A stretch of DNA of 64,000 nucleotides from Lacticaseibacillus mingshuiensis (lineage in GTDB: Bacteria > Bacillota > Bacilli > Lactobacillales > Lactobacillaceae). The DNA is taken from assembly GCF_016861785.1 (NCBI RefSeq), contig NZ_BOLS01000001.1, positions 124,001 to 188,000 of the forward strand, in the 5' to 3' direction. The translations under genes and the position numbers were made by a program. The notes beneath the pieces are model-generated. The model saw only the letters and a program-made list of their open reading frames with translations, was not told where the DNA came from and did not search any database. This document shows, one piece after another, positions 46,196 to 56,409 of this stretch. How positions within the stretch are numbered: the stretch's first letter is position 1; every line of letters starts with the position of its first letter.

Positions 46196-46954
46196 TCAAT
46201 CTTGTGCATTCGCCTCAACTGCCGCGGCCAGTACCCGCACCGCCCGGTCATCCCCGACCAGCTTCGTGTAATAATCCGCAAACCGCGAATCCTCCAAGTA
46301 CATCTCGACCAGCCCGCGGTGCATCGCCGGATCATACTTGCCCCACATCAACGTCAACCACGCCCGGTGCGCCGCATAGATCCGCTTGGCCACCGGCGAG
46401 TCAGCCGGCGCCTGCGTGGCAAGAGCCTCCTGCAATAACGATCGTAATTGATCTTGCAACCCTTGGGCGCGCGCAAACTGATCCGGCGTCAAGCCCATCA
46501 GCTGCGCATCGGCCTCACGTTTCGCATTTTTCCCATAACGCGCCTCGACCTCGTCGCCATAATCCGCGTCATTTTTCGCAACCATGTCCTTCTTGAACGC
46601 CTGGAATTTCTCTTCATCTGTCATATTTTCCGCCTCGTTTCTGAGGGTCGCCTCGACTTGCGCGATCAATTGCTGAACCTGGGACTGCTTCGCCAAGAGA
46701 TTTTCCCGCTGGTCCCGCAGCGCCGCCACCTGATCAGCTCGCGGTGCATCCAGCAGCGAGCGAATCTCGCCAAGCGGCACCTCCAAGTTGCGATAGAAGA
46801 GGATCTGTTGCATCCGGTCCGCATCCGCACTGGTATAGACCCGGTAGCCATTTTCCTCGACCCGCGGCACCAACAGCCCGACCTCGTGATAATACCGCAG
46901 CGTCCGCTCCGACACCCCGGCCAGCTTCGCAAATTGCTTGATCTTGTAAGTCAT
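46196..46954 (-). CDS. MerR-family regulator with TipAS-like antibiotic-recognition domain
   Basis: 252 residues. The MerR winged helix (about 1-70) starts YKIKQFAKLAGVSERTLRYYHEVGLL, followed by the dimerising coiled coil (about 75-110) and a helical TipAS-type domain (about 120-250), which in TipA binds thiopeptide antibiotics. GAGGTGAG precedes ATG 46954. No transporter or resistance gene is adjacent, so it may regulate only itself or distant targets. Confidence 0.9.
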   Translation of the reverse strand: MTYKIKQFAKLAGVSERTLRYYHEVGLLVPRVEENGYRVYTSADADRMQQILFYRNLEVPLGEIRSLLDAPRADQVAALRDQRENLLAKQSQVQQLIAQVEATLRNEAENMTDEEKFQAFKKDMVAKNDADYGDEVEARYGKNAKREADAQLMGLTPDQFARAQGLQDQLRSLLQEALATQAPADSPVAKRIYAAHRAWLTLMWGKYDPAMHRGLVEMYLEDSRFADYYTKLVGDDRAVRVLAAAVEANAQD

Positions 46955-47149
46955 TTTCTCACCTCATCGAGAAGCTTACGGCCTCACGCCGCGTCAGGGT
47001 CAACAACTTTTGGGAAAATAGAAAGCAAAAGTAGTCCCATTGGTGTTTTCCCCGTCCCGTTTGCGTAACCGGCCACGGGGATGCACCAGTCCACGGCCAC
47101 GAAGTCGCTGAATTCGCCAATATCAGTATGCCACGGCAGCCCCCGTGGC

Positions 47150-49330
47150 GCAGCGTGAAAATAATGTGATGGCGTCACAGCAGGTGCTGACACGGGCGTG
47201 GGCTCAGGGTCCATCAGTTTACCCTATCTCGGTTGTCCGCTCAGCAAATAATGTGATGGCGTCACACTGATCCGGCGCACGCCCAGGTAGATTCTTGGTG
47301 CGCGCGATCTCTGAGAACGAAAATTTTGACAATTCAGCCCGGCAGCGGCAAATCAGCGGTCTCAGAGATCGCGCGATTTCGCAGATGCGCTGATCTTCCG
47401 GTCCACGGGTCCGCGAAATAGACGTTTTTGATCTGAAAAGACGACATCCGCGGTCCACGGGTCCGCACGCCCCCAGAACTCTGGCAAGAAATAGTGTGAT
47501 GGCGTCACACTGATGTAGCGGGTGCTCAGAGAATTCTTGGTTCGGGCGATCTCCGAGACCGCAAATTTCGCCAATTCAACCCGACAGAGGCAAATCGGCG
47601 GTCTCAGAGATTGTGCGATTGCGCAGGTGCCTGATTTTTCGGTCCACGGGTCCGCGAATTAACCTCTCTTGACCTGAAACGACGACATCCGCGGTCCACG
47701 GGTCCGCACGCCCCAGACTTCTGGCAAAAACTAGTGTGATGGCGTGACACCGATGTACCGGTTGTCCGGGAGGGTTGGTGGTTCGGGCGATCTCTGAGAT
47801 CGGAAATCTCGACAATTAAGCACATAAGAAGCAAATCGACGGTCTCAGAGATTGCGTAATTTTCGCAGATGGGGTGAGCTTTCGGTCCACAAGTGGCACG
47901 CCCGGGCCCCCTGTCAGAAAGTTATGTGATGCCATCACACTGATTCGGTGTCCCAACCAAGAATGGCGTCTTGGTACACGTTTTTGTTCCTAGGAAATAC
48001 GAGGCAACCGGCATTCCAGTGTTTATTTGGGCACAACTATCTAACGCACATTCTACGACGATTTCACGATCAATCCATCAGATTCAAAATGAATTCGACC
48101 TTCTAGAGCGAATCTCAGGACCCGATCCATCCTTTAGAAACAGCGGTGTATCAACGTTCCCATTGATTGTTTCTGGATAACTCGATACCGGAGAAGATTG
48201 TCAATCAAGAAATGCCGTTAAATCAACGTTTTATGTGTTAGTAGTGCGTCGCAATCGACGTACCTTAGTCCACCGAATAGAGAAGTCGTTTCGGGCAGAA
48301 CCCTCCGTACGCCCGGGAAAAGCACTAGAAAATAATGTGATGGCATCACACCGTTTTGCTTCGATTCACCCGGACCCCGAGTCCGCAAATGTGCCGATTT
48401 CTCACTACAAACGTCTGATCCGCGGACTATGGGTCCATCACTTTGGACGCCCCCCGGGAATAGTCTGAAAATAATGTGATGACATCACACCGTTTTGCTT
48501 CGATCTCCCCTGGACCCCGAGTCCACAGATGTGCCGATTTCTCACTACAAACGTCTGATCCGCGGACTATGGGTCCATAATTTTGGGCAAGTCCCTGGAA
48601 ATAGAATGATATTAATGTGATGGCATCACACCGGTTTGCTTCGATTCGCCCGGACCCGGAGTCCGCAAATGTGCCGATTTTTCACTACAAACGTCTGATC
48701 CGCGGACTCAGGGTCCATGACTTGGGCAAGCCCCAAGGAATAGCCTGAAATCAATGTGATGGCATCACACCGATTTGCTTCGATCTCATGGACCCCGAGT
48801 CCGCAAATGTGCGAAGCTCTCACTAAAAACGTCTGATTCGCGGACTCAGGGTCCATAAGTTTGGGCAAGTCCCCTGGGAATAAACTGATATTAATGTGAT
48901 GGCATCACACCGGTTTGCTTCGATCTCATGGGCCCCGAGTCCACAAATGTGCAAAGCAATCACTAAAAAATGTCAGATTCGCGGACTCAGGGTCCATGAC
49001 TTTGGGCAAGCCCCCCGGGAATAGCCTGAAAATAATGTGATGGCATCACACTGGTTTACTTCGATCTCCACCGAGTCCGCAAATGTGCTGACTTCTCACT
49101 ACAAGCGTCAGATCCGCGGACTCTGGGTCCATAATTTGGGGCAAGCCCCTGGGAATAGACTCATAATAATGTGATGGCATCACACCGGTTTGCTTCGATC
49201 TCCCGGACCCCGAGTCCGCAAATGTGCGAAGTCCTCACTAAAAACGGCAGATCCGCGGACTCAGGGTCCATGACTTTGGGCACGCCACGGGCAATAGCCT
49301 GAAAATAATGTGATGGCATCACACCAGTTC
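47150..49330. repeat. Palindromic repeat array 2 (240-bp and 140-bp units, gene-free)
   Basis: The 15-base palindrome TGTGATGGCATCACA or a close variant starts at 47165, 47252, 47495, 47735, 47935, 48336, 48475, 48616, 48755, 48895, 49036, 49170 and 49309. The first part repeats at about 240 bases and, on the minus strand, shows the same order of secondary palindromes as array 1. The second part (48336-49323) has seven units of 134-141 bases, each with GGACCCCGAGTCC, then AAATGTGC.., then GGACTCAGGGTCC. Units of the second part differ at only a few positions. 47950-48330 is a less repetitive, AT-richer interval. No credible gene overlaps. Confidence 0.92.
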
Positions 49331-49350
49331 CGCACGCCTTAATTAGAAAG

Positions 49351-49389
49351 AAAAATGCCCACGTCGCCGATTCGCAACGTGGGCATTTT
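49351..49389. terminator. Terminator of the DUF6176-like gene
   Basis: AAATGCCCACGT and ACGTGGGCATTT arms with a 12-base loop, T-rich on both sides; it also separates the gene from array 2. Confidence 0.85.
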
Positions 49390-49394
49390 CCAGA

Positions 49395-49721
49395 TCATGG
49401 TTGGGCGCGAAAGGAATTCTCGAGCGCAAATTTGATGCTTGGCACCGACTCGTCAATGCATTCCTGCCAAAATGCGACATGCATCCGATCGACGGAAGCG
49501 GCAGACGCGGTCACATCGGCGCCGCCATCCTCGCCATCCGTGTACCAACAGAGATACAAACGCCCCGCCAGCTCAAACGAAAAGATCTGTTCGACCCGCA
49601 AGTGCTCGCCGGCCAACGTTGCATCGACCGCCGATTGATTTTTGCGAAGGAATCGCATCCATTCCCGAGCACGTTCTCGTTTATCGGACTTCACCGCGAA
49701 TCCTTCCAGCTCGATCACCAA
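49395..49721 (-). CDS. DUF6176-like small protein
   Basis: 108 residues with a ferredoxin-like alpha-beta pattern: MVIELEGFAVKSDKRERAREWMRFL, then VEQIFSFELAGRLYLCWYTDGE and MHVAFWQECIDES. The family resembles small dimeric alpha-beta barrel proteins; its role is not known. The start at 49721 lacks a strong ribosome-binding site in the minus strand (GGAGGCG at about 12 bases). It is followed by a strong terminator. Confidence 0.7.
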   Translation of the reverse strand: MVIELEGFAVKSDKRERAREWMRFLRKNQSAVDATLAGEHLRVEQIFSFELAGRLYLCWYTDGEDGGADVTASAASVDRMHVAFWQECIDESVPSIKFALENSFRAQP

Positions 49722-49817
49722 AAACGCCTCCGAAATACAAGCTCAGCAGATATCCGACCATCAAAATAGTTGCGCTCACACCTCAGAACGCCCAAACGCG
49801 TCTCTAGTGTTCCGTTC

Positions 49818-49869
49818 GACCAACTATCCACATTTTCGCGCGAACGCGACGTCCTAGGGCGAATCTCAG
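49818..49869 (+). repeat. Dispersed 52-base repeat, copy 2
   Basis: Three blocks shared with 28868-28919: GACCAACTATCCA, CGAACGCGACGTC and GCGAATCTCAG, 37 identical bases in the same spacing. It lies just beyond the trmFO stop. Confidence 0.7.
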
Positions 49870-49895
49870 ACACCCCGCCACGGGCAAGAATCCCG

Positions 49896-51227
49896 TCACT
49901 GCGCGGTTTCTACCGCAACGTCGGCATTGGCGGTCGGCAAGAACCCATCAAGCGTCGCCAAAGCCCGGTCCGCCAAGGCTTGATTGCGCTCGCGTTTGTC
50001 CTTGATGCGGGTCGGAAGCGCAGGCATGATGCCGAAGTTTGCGTTCATCGGCTGGAAATGCTTGGCGTCCGTGTGCGTGATGTAGTGCGCCATCGCGCCG
50101 ATCTGCGTGTCATCCGGGAACGTCAACGCGTCCAGCCCCTGCGCCAGCCGCGCCGCATTGATTCCCGCAACCAAGCCGGAACCCGCGGACTCAACGTACC
50201 CTTCGACCCCAGTCATTTGCCCGGCGAAAAATAATCCCGAACGACGGGTACTTTCGTAGGTATCTTTTAACACAACAGGCGCATTCATATAAGTATTTCG
50301 ATGCATCACGCCGTAACGGACGATCACCGCATTTTCCAGACCAGGAATCATGCGGAACACGCGCTTTTGCTCGCCCCACTTGAGATGCGTCTGGAAGCCG
50401 ACAATATTGTAGAGGCTTGCCGCCGCATTGTCCTGCCGCAGTTGAACCACCGCATACGGATCGCGGCCGGTGCGCGGATTCGCCAGCCCGACCGGCTTCA
50501 GTGGGCCAAACAGCATCGTGCGTTCGCCGCGCTTGGCCATCACTTCGATCGGCATGCAGCCTTCGAAGACAGTCAAATTTTCAAAATCATGCCCTTCGGC
50601 GACTTCGGCATTGACCAATTCCCGCTGGAACGCGAAAAATTGATCGCGGTCCATTGGGCAATTGAGGTACGCCGCCTCGCCCTTGTCGTAGCGCGACTTC
50701 TTGTAGACGATGTCCATGTCGATGGAGTTCGCATCGAGAATTGGTGCGGCCGCATCGAAAAAGTGCAGGCCGTCTTCGCCATTCAGCGCAACGATCGCCT
50801 CCGCCATTTTCGGCGCGGTCAAAGGACCCGTCGCCACCACCGTGATGCCATCCGGAATGGTCTCGACCGCTTCTTCGATCACATGGATGCGGGGATGCGA
50901 CCGCAGCGTTTTCGTTACCAACGCGGAAAATGGCTCGCGGTCCACCGCCAGGGCGCCGCCAGCCGGGACAGCCGTAGCGTCGGCCGCCGTCATGATCACA
51001 GAATTCAACCGCCGCATCTCTTCCTTCAGCAGGCCGACGCCGTTCGTCACGCTATTTGCGCGCAGCGAATTGGTGCAGACCAGCTCGGCAAACTGGTCCG
51101 TGTGGTGCGCCGGAGTCGTTTGCTTGGGCCTCATCTCATAAAGGTTCACATCCACGCCGCGGCTGGCGATCTGCCAAGCGGCTTCACTGCCGGCCAAGCC
51201 GGCGCCGATCACGTTCACAGTGGTCAT
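49896..51227 (-). CDS. trmFO: Methylenetetrahydrofolate--tRNA-(uracil-5-)-methyltransferase TrmFO
   Basis: Folate- and FAD-dependent enzyme that makes 5-methyluridine at position 54 of tRNA. The FAD-binding motif [13 protein letters not shown] is near the N-terminus; [24 protein letters not shown] and [20 protein letters not shown] are hallmarks. ATG 51227 ([10 protein letters not shown]) has AAGGAGG 7 bases upstream and gives 443 residues. It often stands near topA and xerC in Firmicutes, as it does loosely here. Confidence 0.95.
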   Translation of the reverse strand: MTTVNVIGAGLAGSEAAWQIASRGVDVNLYEMRPKQTTPAHHTDQFAELVCTNSLRANSVTNGVGLLKEEMRRLNSVIMTAADATAVPAGGALAVDREPFSALVTKTLRSHPRIHVIEEAVETIPDGITVVATGPLTAPKMAEAIVALNGEDGLHFFDAAAPILDANSIDMDIVYKKSRYDKGEAAYLNCPMDRDQFFAFQRELVNAEVAEGHDFENLTVFEGCMPIEVMAKRGERTMLFGPLKPVGLANPRTGRDPYAVVQLRQDNAAASLYNIVGFQTHLKWGEQKRVFRMIPGLENAVIVRYGVMHRNTYMNAPVVLKDTYESTRRSGLFFAGQMTGVEGYVESAGSGLVAGINAARLAQGLDALTFPDDTQIGAMAHYITHTDAKHFQPMNANFGIMPALPTRIKDKRERNQALADRALATLDGFLPTANADVAVETAQ

Positions 51228-51328
51228 TGCCATTCCTCCTTGAAAATCTGATTGCAATCATGATACACCAATTCGAATGATGGCGCTTTAATAAATCGTT
51301 TAAAACAGATTAACCCGTCGCCATTTTT

Positions 51329-51362
51329 AAAAAAGGCTCCTCGAAAATAATTTCGAGAAGCC
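51329..51362 (-). terminator. Terminator of the TMEM175-like gene
   Basis: On the minus strand GGCTTCTCGAAA and TTTCGAGGAGCC arms followed by TTTTTT. Confidence 0.85.
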
Positions 51363-51379
51363 CTCCAGTGAGAGTCGAG

Positions 51380-51955
51380 TTACGCCACATGATCCGAATC
51401 GGCAGGCGTCATCACAGCCCAAGTCAAACTCTGCAAAATGACGATCACCATCCCGGAGATCGGCAGGAACCAGATCAGCACGATGCCGACCACCAACAAC
51501 GAAAGGTCGATCACCCAATGCGAGACGCGACTTAGCGATGCGCTCATCTTGAATGACGCATCCGGATTGTCCTTCACCAGCACATAATTCAGCAGATAAT
51601 ACGCGATCGCCCACGCCACATAAACGAAAAAGTAGAAATATTCCGGTGCGCGATCATTCAGGTGTTCACTGACCCAGCCAGTGGCTACAGGGAAAAACGC
51701 CATCAAAAGCAGCCACAACGTATTCGCCCAAAACGCGCGCTTGGAGATCCACTTAGCTTTTGAAAAGAAATAATGATGGTGATACCACGAGCTGGCAATG
51801 ACAATAAAACTGATGATGAACGCCAGAAAATATGGCGCCTCATGCCACAAGCTCGCCGCCGAGCTCCCATCTGGCACTTTGATCTCCAGCGCCATGATCG
51901 TCATCACGATCGCGACGATGGCATCGGTAAAGGCTTCAACGCGTGCTTTGTTCAT
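51380..51955 (-). CDS. TMEM175-family potassium channel-like membrane protein
   Basis: 191 residues with about five or six membrane segments. The first segment has RVEAFTDAIVAIVMTIMALEI; the family signature RxxxFSD is present with Thr in place of Ser. Bacterial members form tetrameric potassium-selective channels. GGGGGAT precedes ATG 51955, and the NAD(P)-binding protein gene ends 15 bases upstream on the same strand, so the two are probably cotranscribed. Confidence 0.88.
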   Translation of the reverse strand: MNKARVEAFTDAIVAIVMTIMALEIKVPDGSSAASLWHEAPYFLAFIISFIVIASSWYHHHYFFSKAKWISKRAFWANTLWLLLMAFFPVATGWVSEHLNDRAPEYFYFFVYVAWAIAYYLLNYVLVKDNPDASFKMSASLSRVSHWVIDLSLLVVGIVLIWFLPISGMVIVILQSLTWAVMTPADSDHVA

Positions 51956-51970
51956 CGACTATCCCCCAGA

Positions 51971-52621
51971 TTATTCCGCGCTGGGCGCATCTTTGGTCGT
52001 CGGGTCTGCGATGCCAATTGTTTCGCCGACGTATAGATTCGGGTCGGCCACAATCTTCAAGATCGCATCGGCCATGCTCTTGCGCGAGCCTGAACCGCCT
52101 GCCATTAATGCGCCTGAATTTGTAATCGTATAACGAATCTCATTCCCATTATTCATCCACGCAAAACGCAAGATCGTGACCGCCAACCCAGACTCAGTCA
52201 ACAGTTTCCCGGCTTGGCGCATCGGTGGCAGCGCGTCCGCCAGTTCTTCCTGATTCCACGCGTGGAAACGCCGGTTTGGCTCCTCATTATCGATACCGAT
52301 AGAACTGGCCGCCAGTAGCCGCGCCACGCCTTGCGTCTGCATCGCCTTGATGACGTTGCGGGTGACCTCGTTTTCAGGATCGGTATCGACCGTCGCTAGG
52401 AGCACCAAGTCCTGATTCTGGACGGCGGCTGTCACTGCGCCGAGATCGGCGAGGTCACCATCGATGATCGAAACGCGCGGCTCATTTTTCAACGACGCAA
52501 GCCGGTCGCTATTGCGCAAAAAGAGAGTCAGCTCAACGTCTTGAAATGCGTCCTCGTTCAGGATGCGCGTTTCGATGATGCGGGCGATCTGACCGCTTGC
52601 CCCGAGTATCAATAATTTCAT
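51971..52621 (-). CDS. NAD(P)-binding oxidoreductase-like protein (atypical SDR / NmrA type)
   Basis: 216 residues. The N-terminal Rossmann motif is LLILGASGQIARIIE; NRRFHAWNQEELADALPP and ILRFAWMNN follow the pattern of NAD(P)H-binding proteins of the NmrA/YwnB type. The substrate, if any, is unknown. ATG 52621 has GGGAGGA upstream; the frame is open to 52645 without a better start. Confidence 0.87.
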   Translation of the reverse strand: MKLLILGASGQIARIIETRILNEDAFQDVELTLFLRNSDRLASLKNEPRVSIIDGDLADLGAVTAAVQNQDLVLLATVDTDPENEVTRNVIKAMQTQGVARLLAASSIGIDNEEPNRRFHAWNQEELADALPPMRQAGKLLTESGLAVTILRFAWMNNGNEIRYTITNSGALMAGGSGSRKSMADAILKIVADPNLYVGETIGIADPTTKDAPSAE

Positions 52622-52762
52622 ATGCCTGTCCTCCCATAGCCCCAAAATTATTTCCCCACATCAGTTTACCCATTAGCGAAATAACACGCAATTTGTTTTT
52701 AGCCAATAGCGCGCACCAGCCGAGGTACTGGTTCACCCCTGAAGACACCAAGCCGAAAAAAC

Positions 52763-52793
52763 AAAAAATGTCCCTCTTTGCAGAAGGACATTT
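52763..52793 (-). terminator. Terminator of the coiled-coil membrane protein gene
   Basis: On the minus strand AAATGTCC and GGGACATTT arms followed by TTTTG. Confidence 0.8.
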
Positions 52794-52813
52794 CGATGGT
52801 GCGATTTTGCGTA

Positions 52814-53851
52814 TCAGTGGCTGATCTTATCGACCGCGACAGACGGAATCGTGATGTCGCCGCCCATGGTCGATTCGTAGGTGATCAAACCGGCGGACAC
52901 GCCGAAGATCGTGATCTGATCATTTTCCAAAATACGCGAGGAGACCGTGCTGCTGGTCCAGTCGCAAAGCAGCATGTTGTCATAATCGCCGTTGACCGCA
53001 AGCCGCGCCTGAACGCTGTCGCCATCTTCCATGATCTGAACGACTTCCCCGTAGAACTTCACCTTTTTACCCATGTAAGAATCCGGGGTCCGGGCGAGTT
53101 GATCGTAGGTGATGCCCGTTTCATACCCGCGACGTTCCTCTTCGGCTGCCTTGGCTTTGGCGGCCGCGGCCGCAGCGGCTTTGGCTTTCGCAGCCGCAGC
53201 GGCTTCTTCCTTCTTCTTCTTGGCTGCCGCGGCTGCCGCAGCTTCCTTCTTTTTCACCCCTGGCAGGGCACTTTCTAGCTCAGACAGATGGGTCACATTG
53301 ACAAGCTTTTTCTGATCAGCGGTTAGTGAGTTATACATGGTGCGTGTTTTCTTGAGAGAAGCCTCATCCTTTGAAGCGAGTGTGCCGACGCTCGGAAGAT
53401 CTTGCAACAGCTCATTCACTTTATCTGCCGCCGCTGCATCATTTTGCCGCTTCTTCGCATCCGCATCGGACAGTTTCTCATAAGGTTCCATCTTCGTGTG
53501 GTAGTCGTTGTTCTCGGTCTGAAGATCATTATACTCACTGTCGAGCTTGTTATAATCCGATTTCAGCTCGCGATAATCGGTCGCGGTGCCTTTTTCCTTT
53601 GCGACCAACTTCTTGTATGTCGCGTTGAGATGGTCGTACGACTTACTCTTCACGGAATTCGAATTGATCGTCCCGATGCCAATCAAAAAGACCAGTGTCG
53701 CGACGGCTGAAAAAATGATCCGGCCATTTTTCGTGAACTTCTGATTCTTCCACACCAGATAGATTCCCAATGGTGCGAAAACGATGGTCGCGATCAAGAG
53801 CCCAATCTCCGACGCAAAAAATTCCTTTGTTTTTGCCAATAGATCCTTCAC
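52814..53851 (-). CDS. Membrane-anchored coiled-coil protein with Ala/Lys-rich helix and OB-like C-terminus
   Basis: 345 residues, family not recognised. Two hydrophobic segments (about 13-33 and 42-60), a coiled coil with heptad spacing (about 70-130), a helical region, an extreme KKKEAAAAAAAKKKKEEAA-type tract (about 200-240) likely to form a single long helix, and a C-terminal domain (YDQLARTPDSYMGKKVKFYGEVVQIMEDGD..) with an OB-fold pattern. The last domain probably lies outside the membrane. GTG 53851 has GGGGGAG 8 bases upstream; the open frame extends to 53902. The tract is encoded by many GCN-AAR repeats, which could slip during replication. Confidence 0.8.
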   Translation of the reverse strand: MKDLLAKTKEFFASEIGLLIATIVFAPLGIYLVWKNQKFTKNGRIIFSAVATLVFLIGIGTINSNSVKSKSYDHLNATYKKLVAKEKGTATDYRELKSDYNKLDSEYNDLQTENNDYHTKMEPYEKLSDADAKKRQNDAAAADKVNELLQDLPSVGTLASKDEASLKKTRTMYNSLTADQKKLVNVTHLSELESALPGVKKKEAAAAAAAKKKKEEAAAAAKAKAAAAAAAKAKAAEEERRGYETGITYDQLARTPDSYMGKKVKFYGEVVQIMEDGDSVQARLAVNGDYDNMLLCDWTSSTVSSRILENDQITIFGVSAGLITYESTMGGDITIPSVAVDKISH

Positions 53852-53902
53852 GTAAAACTCCCCCTGATAATAAATATAGTTGCTTGCGATGATCCCGCTC
53901 AC

Positions 53903-54327
53903 CCAGCGGATGTCGCACCCCCAAAGTTCAAAAGTATGGTCGCAGTCAATTACGGCGCGGGTTCACGGCACCTCGACACCCAAAACAACCCGCGATCACT
54001 GCCACCGTAAATAAATTACGAAAATCGAGAGTCGTTTGTCATAGGCACGCAAAACCGTCTTTAAAAAACTGCAACTATACCAGTATCCTCGAGAATAGCA
54101 GAGAAGGCAACCAATATATCCCACACTCTCATCTAGTTTTCACCCGCAACCAATCGGATTCAAACTGGGCAACCGTCACAAGCACCTCCCGCATGCGACC
54201 GCTGGCGGCCGAATCAAAAATGGCGCCGCCCCAACCACCACAGTCGGGGCAACGCCATCCTATTTGGGGCTTAGCTAGTTGGTGCTGGGCAAATCAACGC
54301 CATCCTATTTTCTAAAACCCGGAACTG
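53903..54327. other. Intergenic region holding the topA terminator and a short direct repeat
   Basis: Apart from the terminator at 54216-54258, CAACGCCATCCTATTT occurs twice (54250-54265 and 54295-54310). No gene is supported in the rest. Confidence 0.6.
54216..54258 (-). terminator. Terminator of topA
   Basis: On the minus strand ATGGCG-GCCCC and GGGGC-CGCCAT arms followed by TTTTTG, 70 bases after the stop. Confidence 0.75.
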
Positions 54328-56409
54328 TCAGCTCTTCGCCACAGCCTCTTTATAATCATTATTCGGGCAGACGACCTGCATGCCGCCGCGCCCGCGCTTT
54401 TCGACCAGATAGTGGCCGCAGACCGGGCAATCACGGCCGACCGGTTTGTCCCAGGCGACGAAATCGCAGTCCGGATAGCGCGAACAGCCATAGAACGTGC
54501 GGTTGCGCTTGGATTTGCGCTCGACCAGCTGGCCGATGCCACACTTCGGGCACACCACGCCGATCTCCTTGACCACCGCCTTGGTGTTGCGGCAATCCGG
54601 GAAGCGCGAGCAGGCGTAGAACTTGCCGAAGCGACCCATTTTGACCACCATCGGCGCACCGCAGACATCGCAGTCAAAGCCGGCCGGTTCGTCCTTCATC
54701 TGAATCTTTTCGATTCCGACCTCGGCCTTGGCGACTTCCTTGGCAAACGGCTTGTAGAACTCGTCCACGATCGGGACCCAGTCAGCCTTGCCCGTTTCGA
54801 TTGCATCGAGCTCGCCCTCGACCTTCGCCGTGAACTTGATATCCACGACATCTGGGAAAAATTCTTTGATCAGCGAATTGACGATCTCACCCAGCTCCGT
54901 CGGCTCAAACCGGCGGGCGGTCAGCTTCACATAGTAACGCTTTTGAATCGTCTCGATCGTTGGCGCATACGTAGACGGCCGACCGACACCATTTTCTTCC
55001 AGCGCCTTGACCAGGTTCGCTTCGGAATAGCGGGCAGGCGGCTGGGTGAAATGCTGCGCCGGATCAGTCTTCACCAGCTTGACCGCGTCCCCGATCGCAA
55101 GCTCCGGCAAAAGGTTCTCCTTCTCGCCGTCATCGCGACTCGACACGTAAAGCGTGGTGAACCCGGGGAACTTCGTGTGGCTCCCGTTGGCGCGGAAGGT
55201 CGCACCGTTTTGCTCGATCGTCACCGCCACCGTGTCGACCACGGCCGGCGTCATTTCACTGGCGACGAAGCGATTCCAGATGAGCTGGTACAACTTCATC
55301 TGGTCCTTGTCCAAAACAGATTCCAGACTCTTCGGCGTGCGCAGGGTGGACGTCGGGCGAATCGCTTCATGGGCGTCTTGGGCGCCTTCCTGCAATTTAC
55401 CCTGACGAATTTTCACAGCGGCGTAGGCCTCGCCATAGACCTCATGGATGAACTTGGACGTCTCGGCCTTCGCGACACTCGACACACGCGTCGAATCGGT
55501 ACGCATGTAGGTGATCAGCCCGGTCGTGCCTTCCTTGCCGCCAAGATTGATGCCTTCATAAAGCTGCTGGGCCAGCATCATCGTCTTGCGCGTGCGGAAG
55601 TTCAGCTTGCGGTTGGCCTCCTGCTGCAGGGAACTCGTGGTGAAAGGCGGCGCCGGATAACGGTTGCGCTCCTTCTTCACGACATTCGTGATGGCAAACG
55701 GCTTCTTCTTGTCGATCTGCTTGAGCACGTCCTGGACCGCGGCGTTATCCTTCAGATCCATCTTCTTATTATTCAGCCCGTAAAAACTCGCGGCAAACTT
55801 CGCGGTCCCCTTTTGGAACTCCGCATCCAAGGACCAGTATTCTTCCGGCTTGAAATTGCGGATCTCCTCTTCGCGGTCAATGATCAGCTTCAGCGCAACA
55901 GATTGCACGCGCCCCGCGGACAGCCCCTTCTTCACCTTTTTCCAAAGAAGCGGCGAGATCGAATAGCCGACCAGCCGATCCAAAATACGGCGGGCCTGCT
56001 GGGCATCGACCAGGTTCATATCGATACTGCGCGGCGACTTGAACGCGTTTTTCACCGCGTCCTTCGTGATCTCGTTGAACACCACGCGGTTCTTGGCGGT
56101 CGGATCGAGCCCGAGAATGTGACTGACATGCCACGCGATGGCTTCCCCTTCACGGTCCGGATCGGCTGCGAGATAAATATTGTCGGCTTTGGCGGCCTCT
56201 TTGCGAAGCTCCTTGATCACATCGCCCTTACCGCGAATAGAAATATACTTTGGCTCATAATTATTATCAACGTCGACACCCATTTGGGACTTGGGCAAGT
56301 CGCGGATATGACCGAGGCTGGCGACGACCCTGAACGAGCGCCCCAGATACTTCTCGATAGTTTTGGCTTTTGCTGGCGATTCCACAATGACCAGATTCTT
56401 GGCGGCCAT
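54328..56409 (-). CDS. topA: DNA topoisomerase I
   Basis: Type IA topoisomerase that relaxes negative supercoils. The Toprim acidic motif is DPDREGE at 83-89, the nucleophile is Tyr301 in [10 protein letters not shown], and three C-terminal zinc-ribbon modules follow ([30 protein letters not shown]). 693 residues. ATG 56409 has AAGGAGGG upstream. It lies upstream of nothing on its strand; dprA, usually directly before topA in this group, is here separated from it by the HAD gene and a spacer. Confidence 0.96.
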   Translation of the reverse strand: MAAKNLVIVESPAKAKTIEKYLGRSFRVVASLGHIRDLPKSQMGVDVDNNYEPKYISIRGKGDVIKELRKEAAKADNIYLAADPDREGEAIAWHVSHILGLDPTAKNRVVFNEITKDAVKNAFKSPRSIDMNLVDAQQARRILDRLVGYSISPLLWKKVKKGLSAGRVQSVALKLIIDREEEIRNFKPEEYWSLDAEFQKGTAKFAASFYGLNNKKMDLKDNAAVQDVLKQIDKKKPFAITNVVKKERNRYPAPPFTTSSLQQEANRKLNFRTRKTMMLAQQLYEGINLGGKEGTTGLITYMRTDSTRVSSVAKAETSKFIHEVYGEAYAAVKIRQGKLQEGAQDAHEAIRPTSTLRTPKSLESVLDKDQMKLYQLIWNRFVASEMTPAVVDTVAVTIEQNGATFRANGSHTKFPGFTTLYVSSRDDGEKENLLPELAIGDAVKLVKTDPAQHFTQPPARYSEANLVKALEENGVGRPSTYAPTIETIQKRYYVKLTARRFEPTELGEIVNSLIKEFFPDVVDIKFTAKVEGELDAIETGKADWVPIVDEFYKPFAKEVAKAEVGIEKIQMKDEPAGFDCDVCGAPMVVKMGRFGKFYACSRFPDCRNTKAVVKEIGVVCPKCGIGQLVERKSKRNRTFYGCSRYPDCDFVAWDKPVGRDCPVCGHYLVEKRGRGGMQVVCPNNDYKEAVAKS

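Noticed and set aside
46984-47214. Minus-strand frame of 76 residues between the MerR gene and array 2
   Set aside because: It runs into the palindromic array and has neither a ribosome-binding site nor family resemblance.
48336-49323. CRISPR array
   Set aside because: Repeats are 134-141 bp units with similar spacers, not short repeats with unique spacers, and no cas genes are present.
47165-49323. CRP sites (TGTGA..TCACA)
   Set aside because: The spacer is 5 bases instead of 6, the copies are not in front of genes, and a classical CRP regulon is not expected in this group.
49401-49857. Overlapping plus-strand frames opposite the DUF6176-like gene
   Set aside because: Four mutually overlapping frames without start signals; the minus-strand gene with its terminator explains the region.
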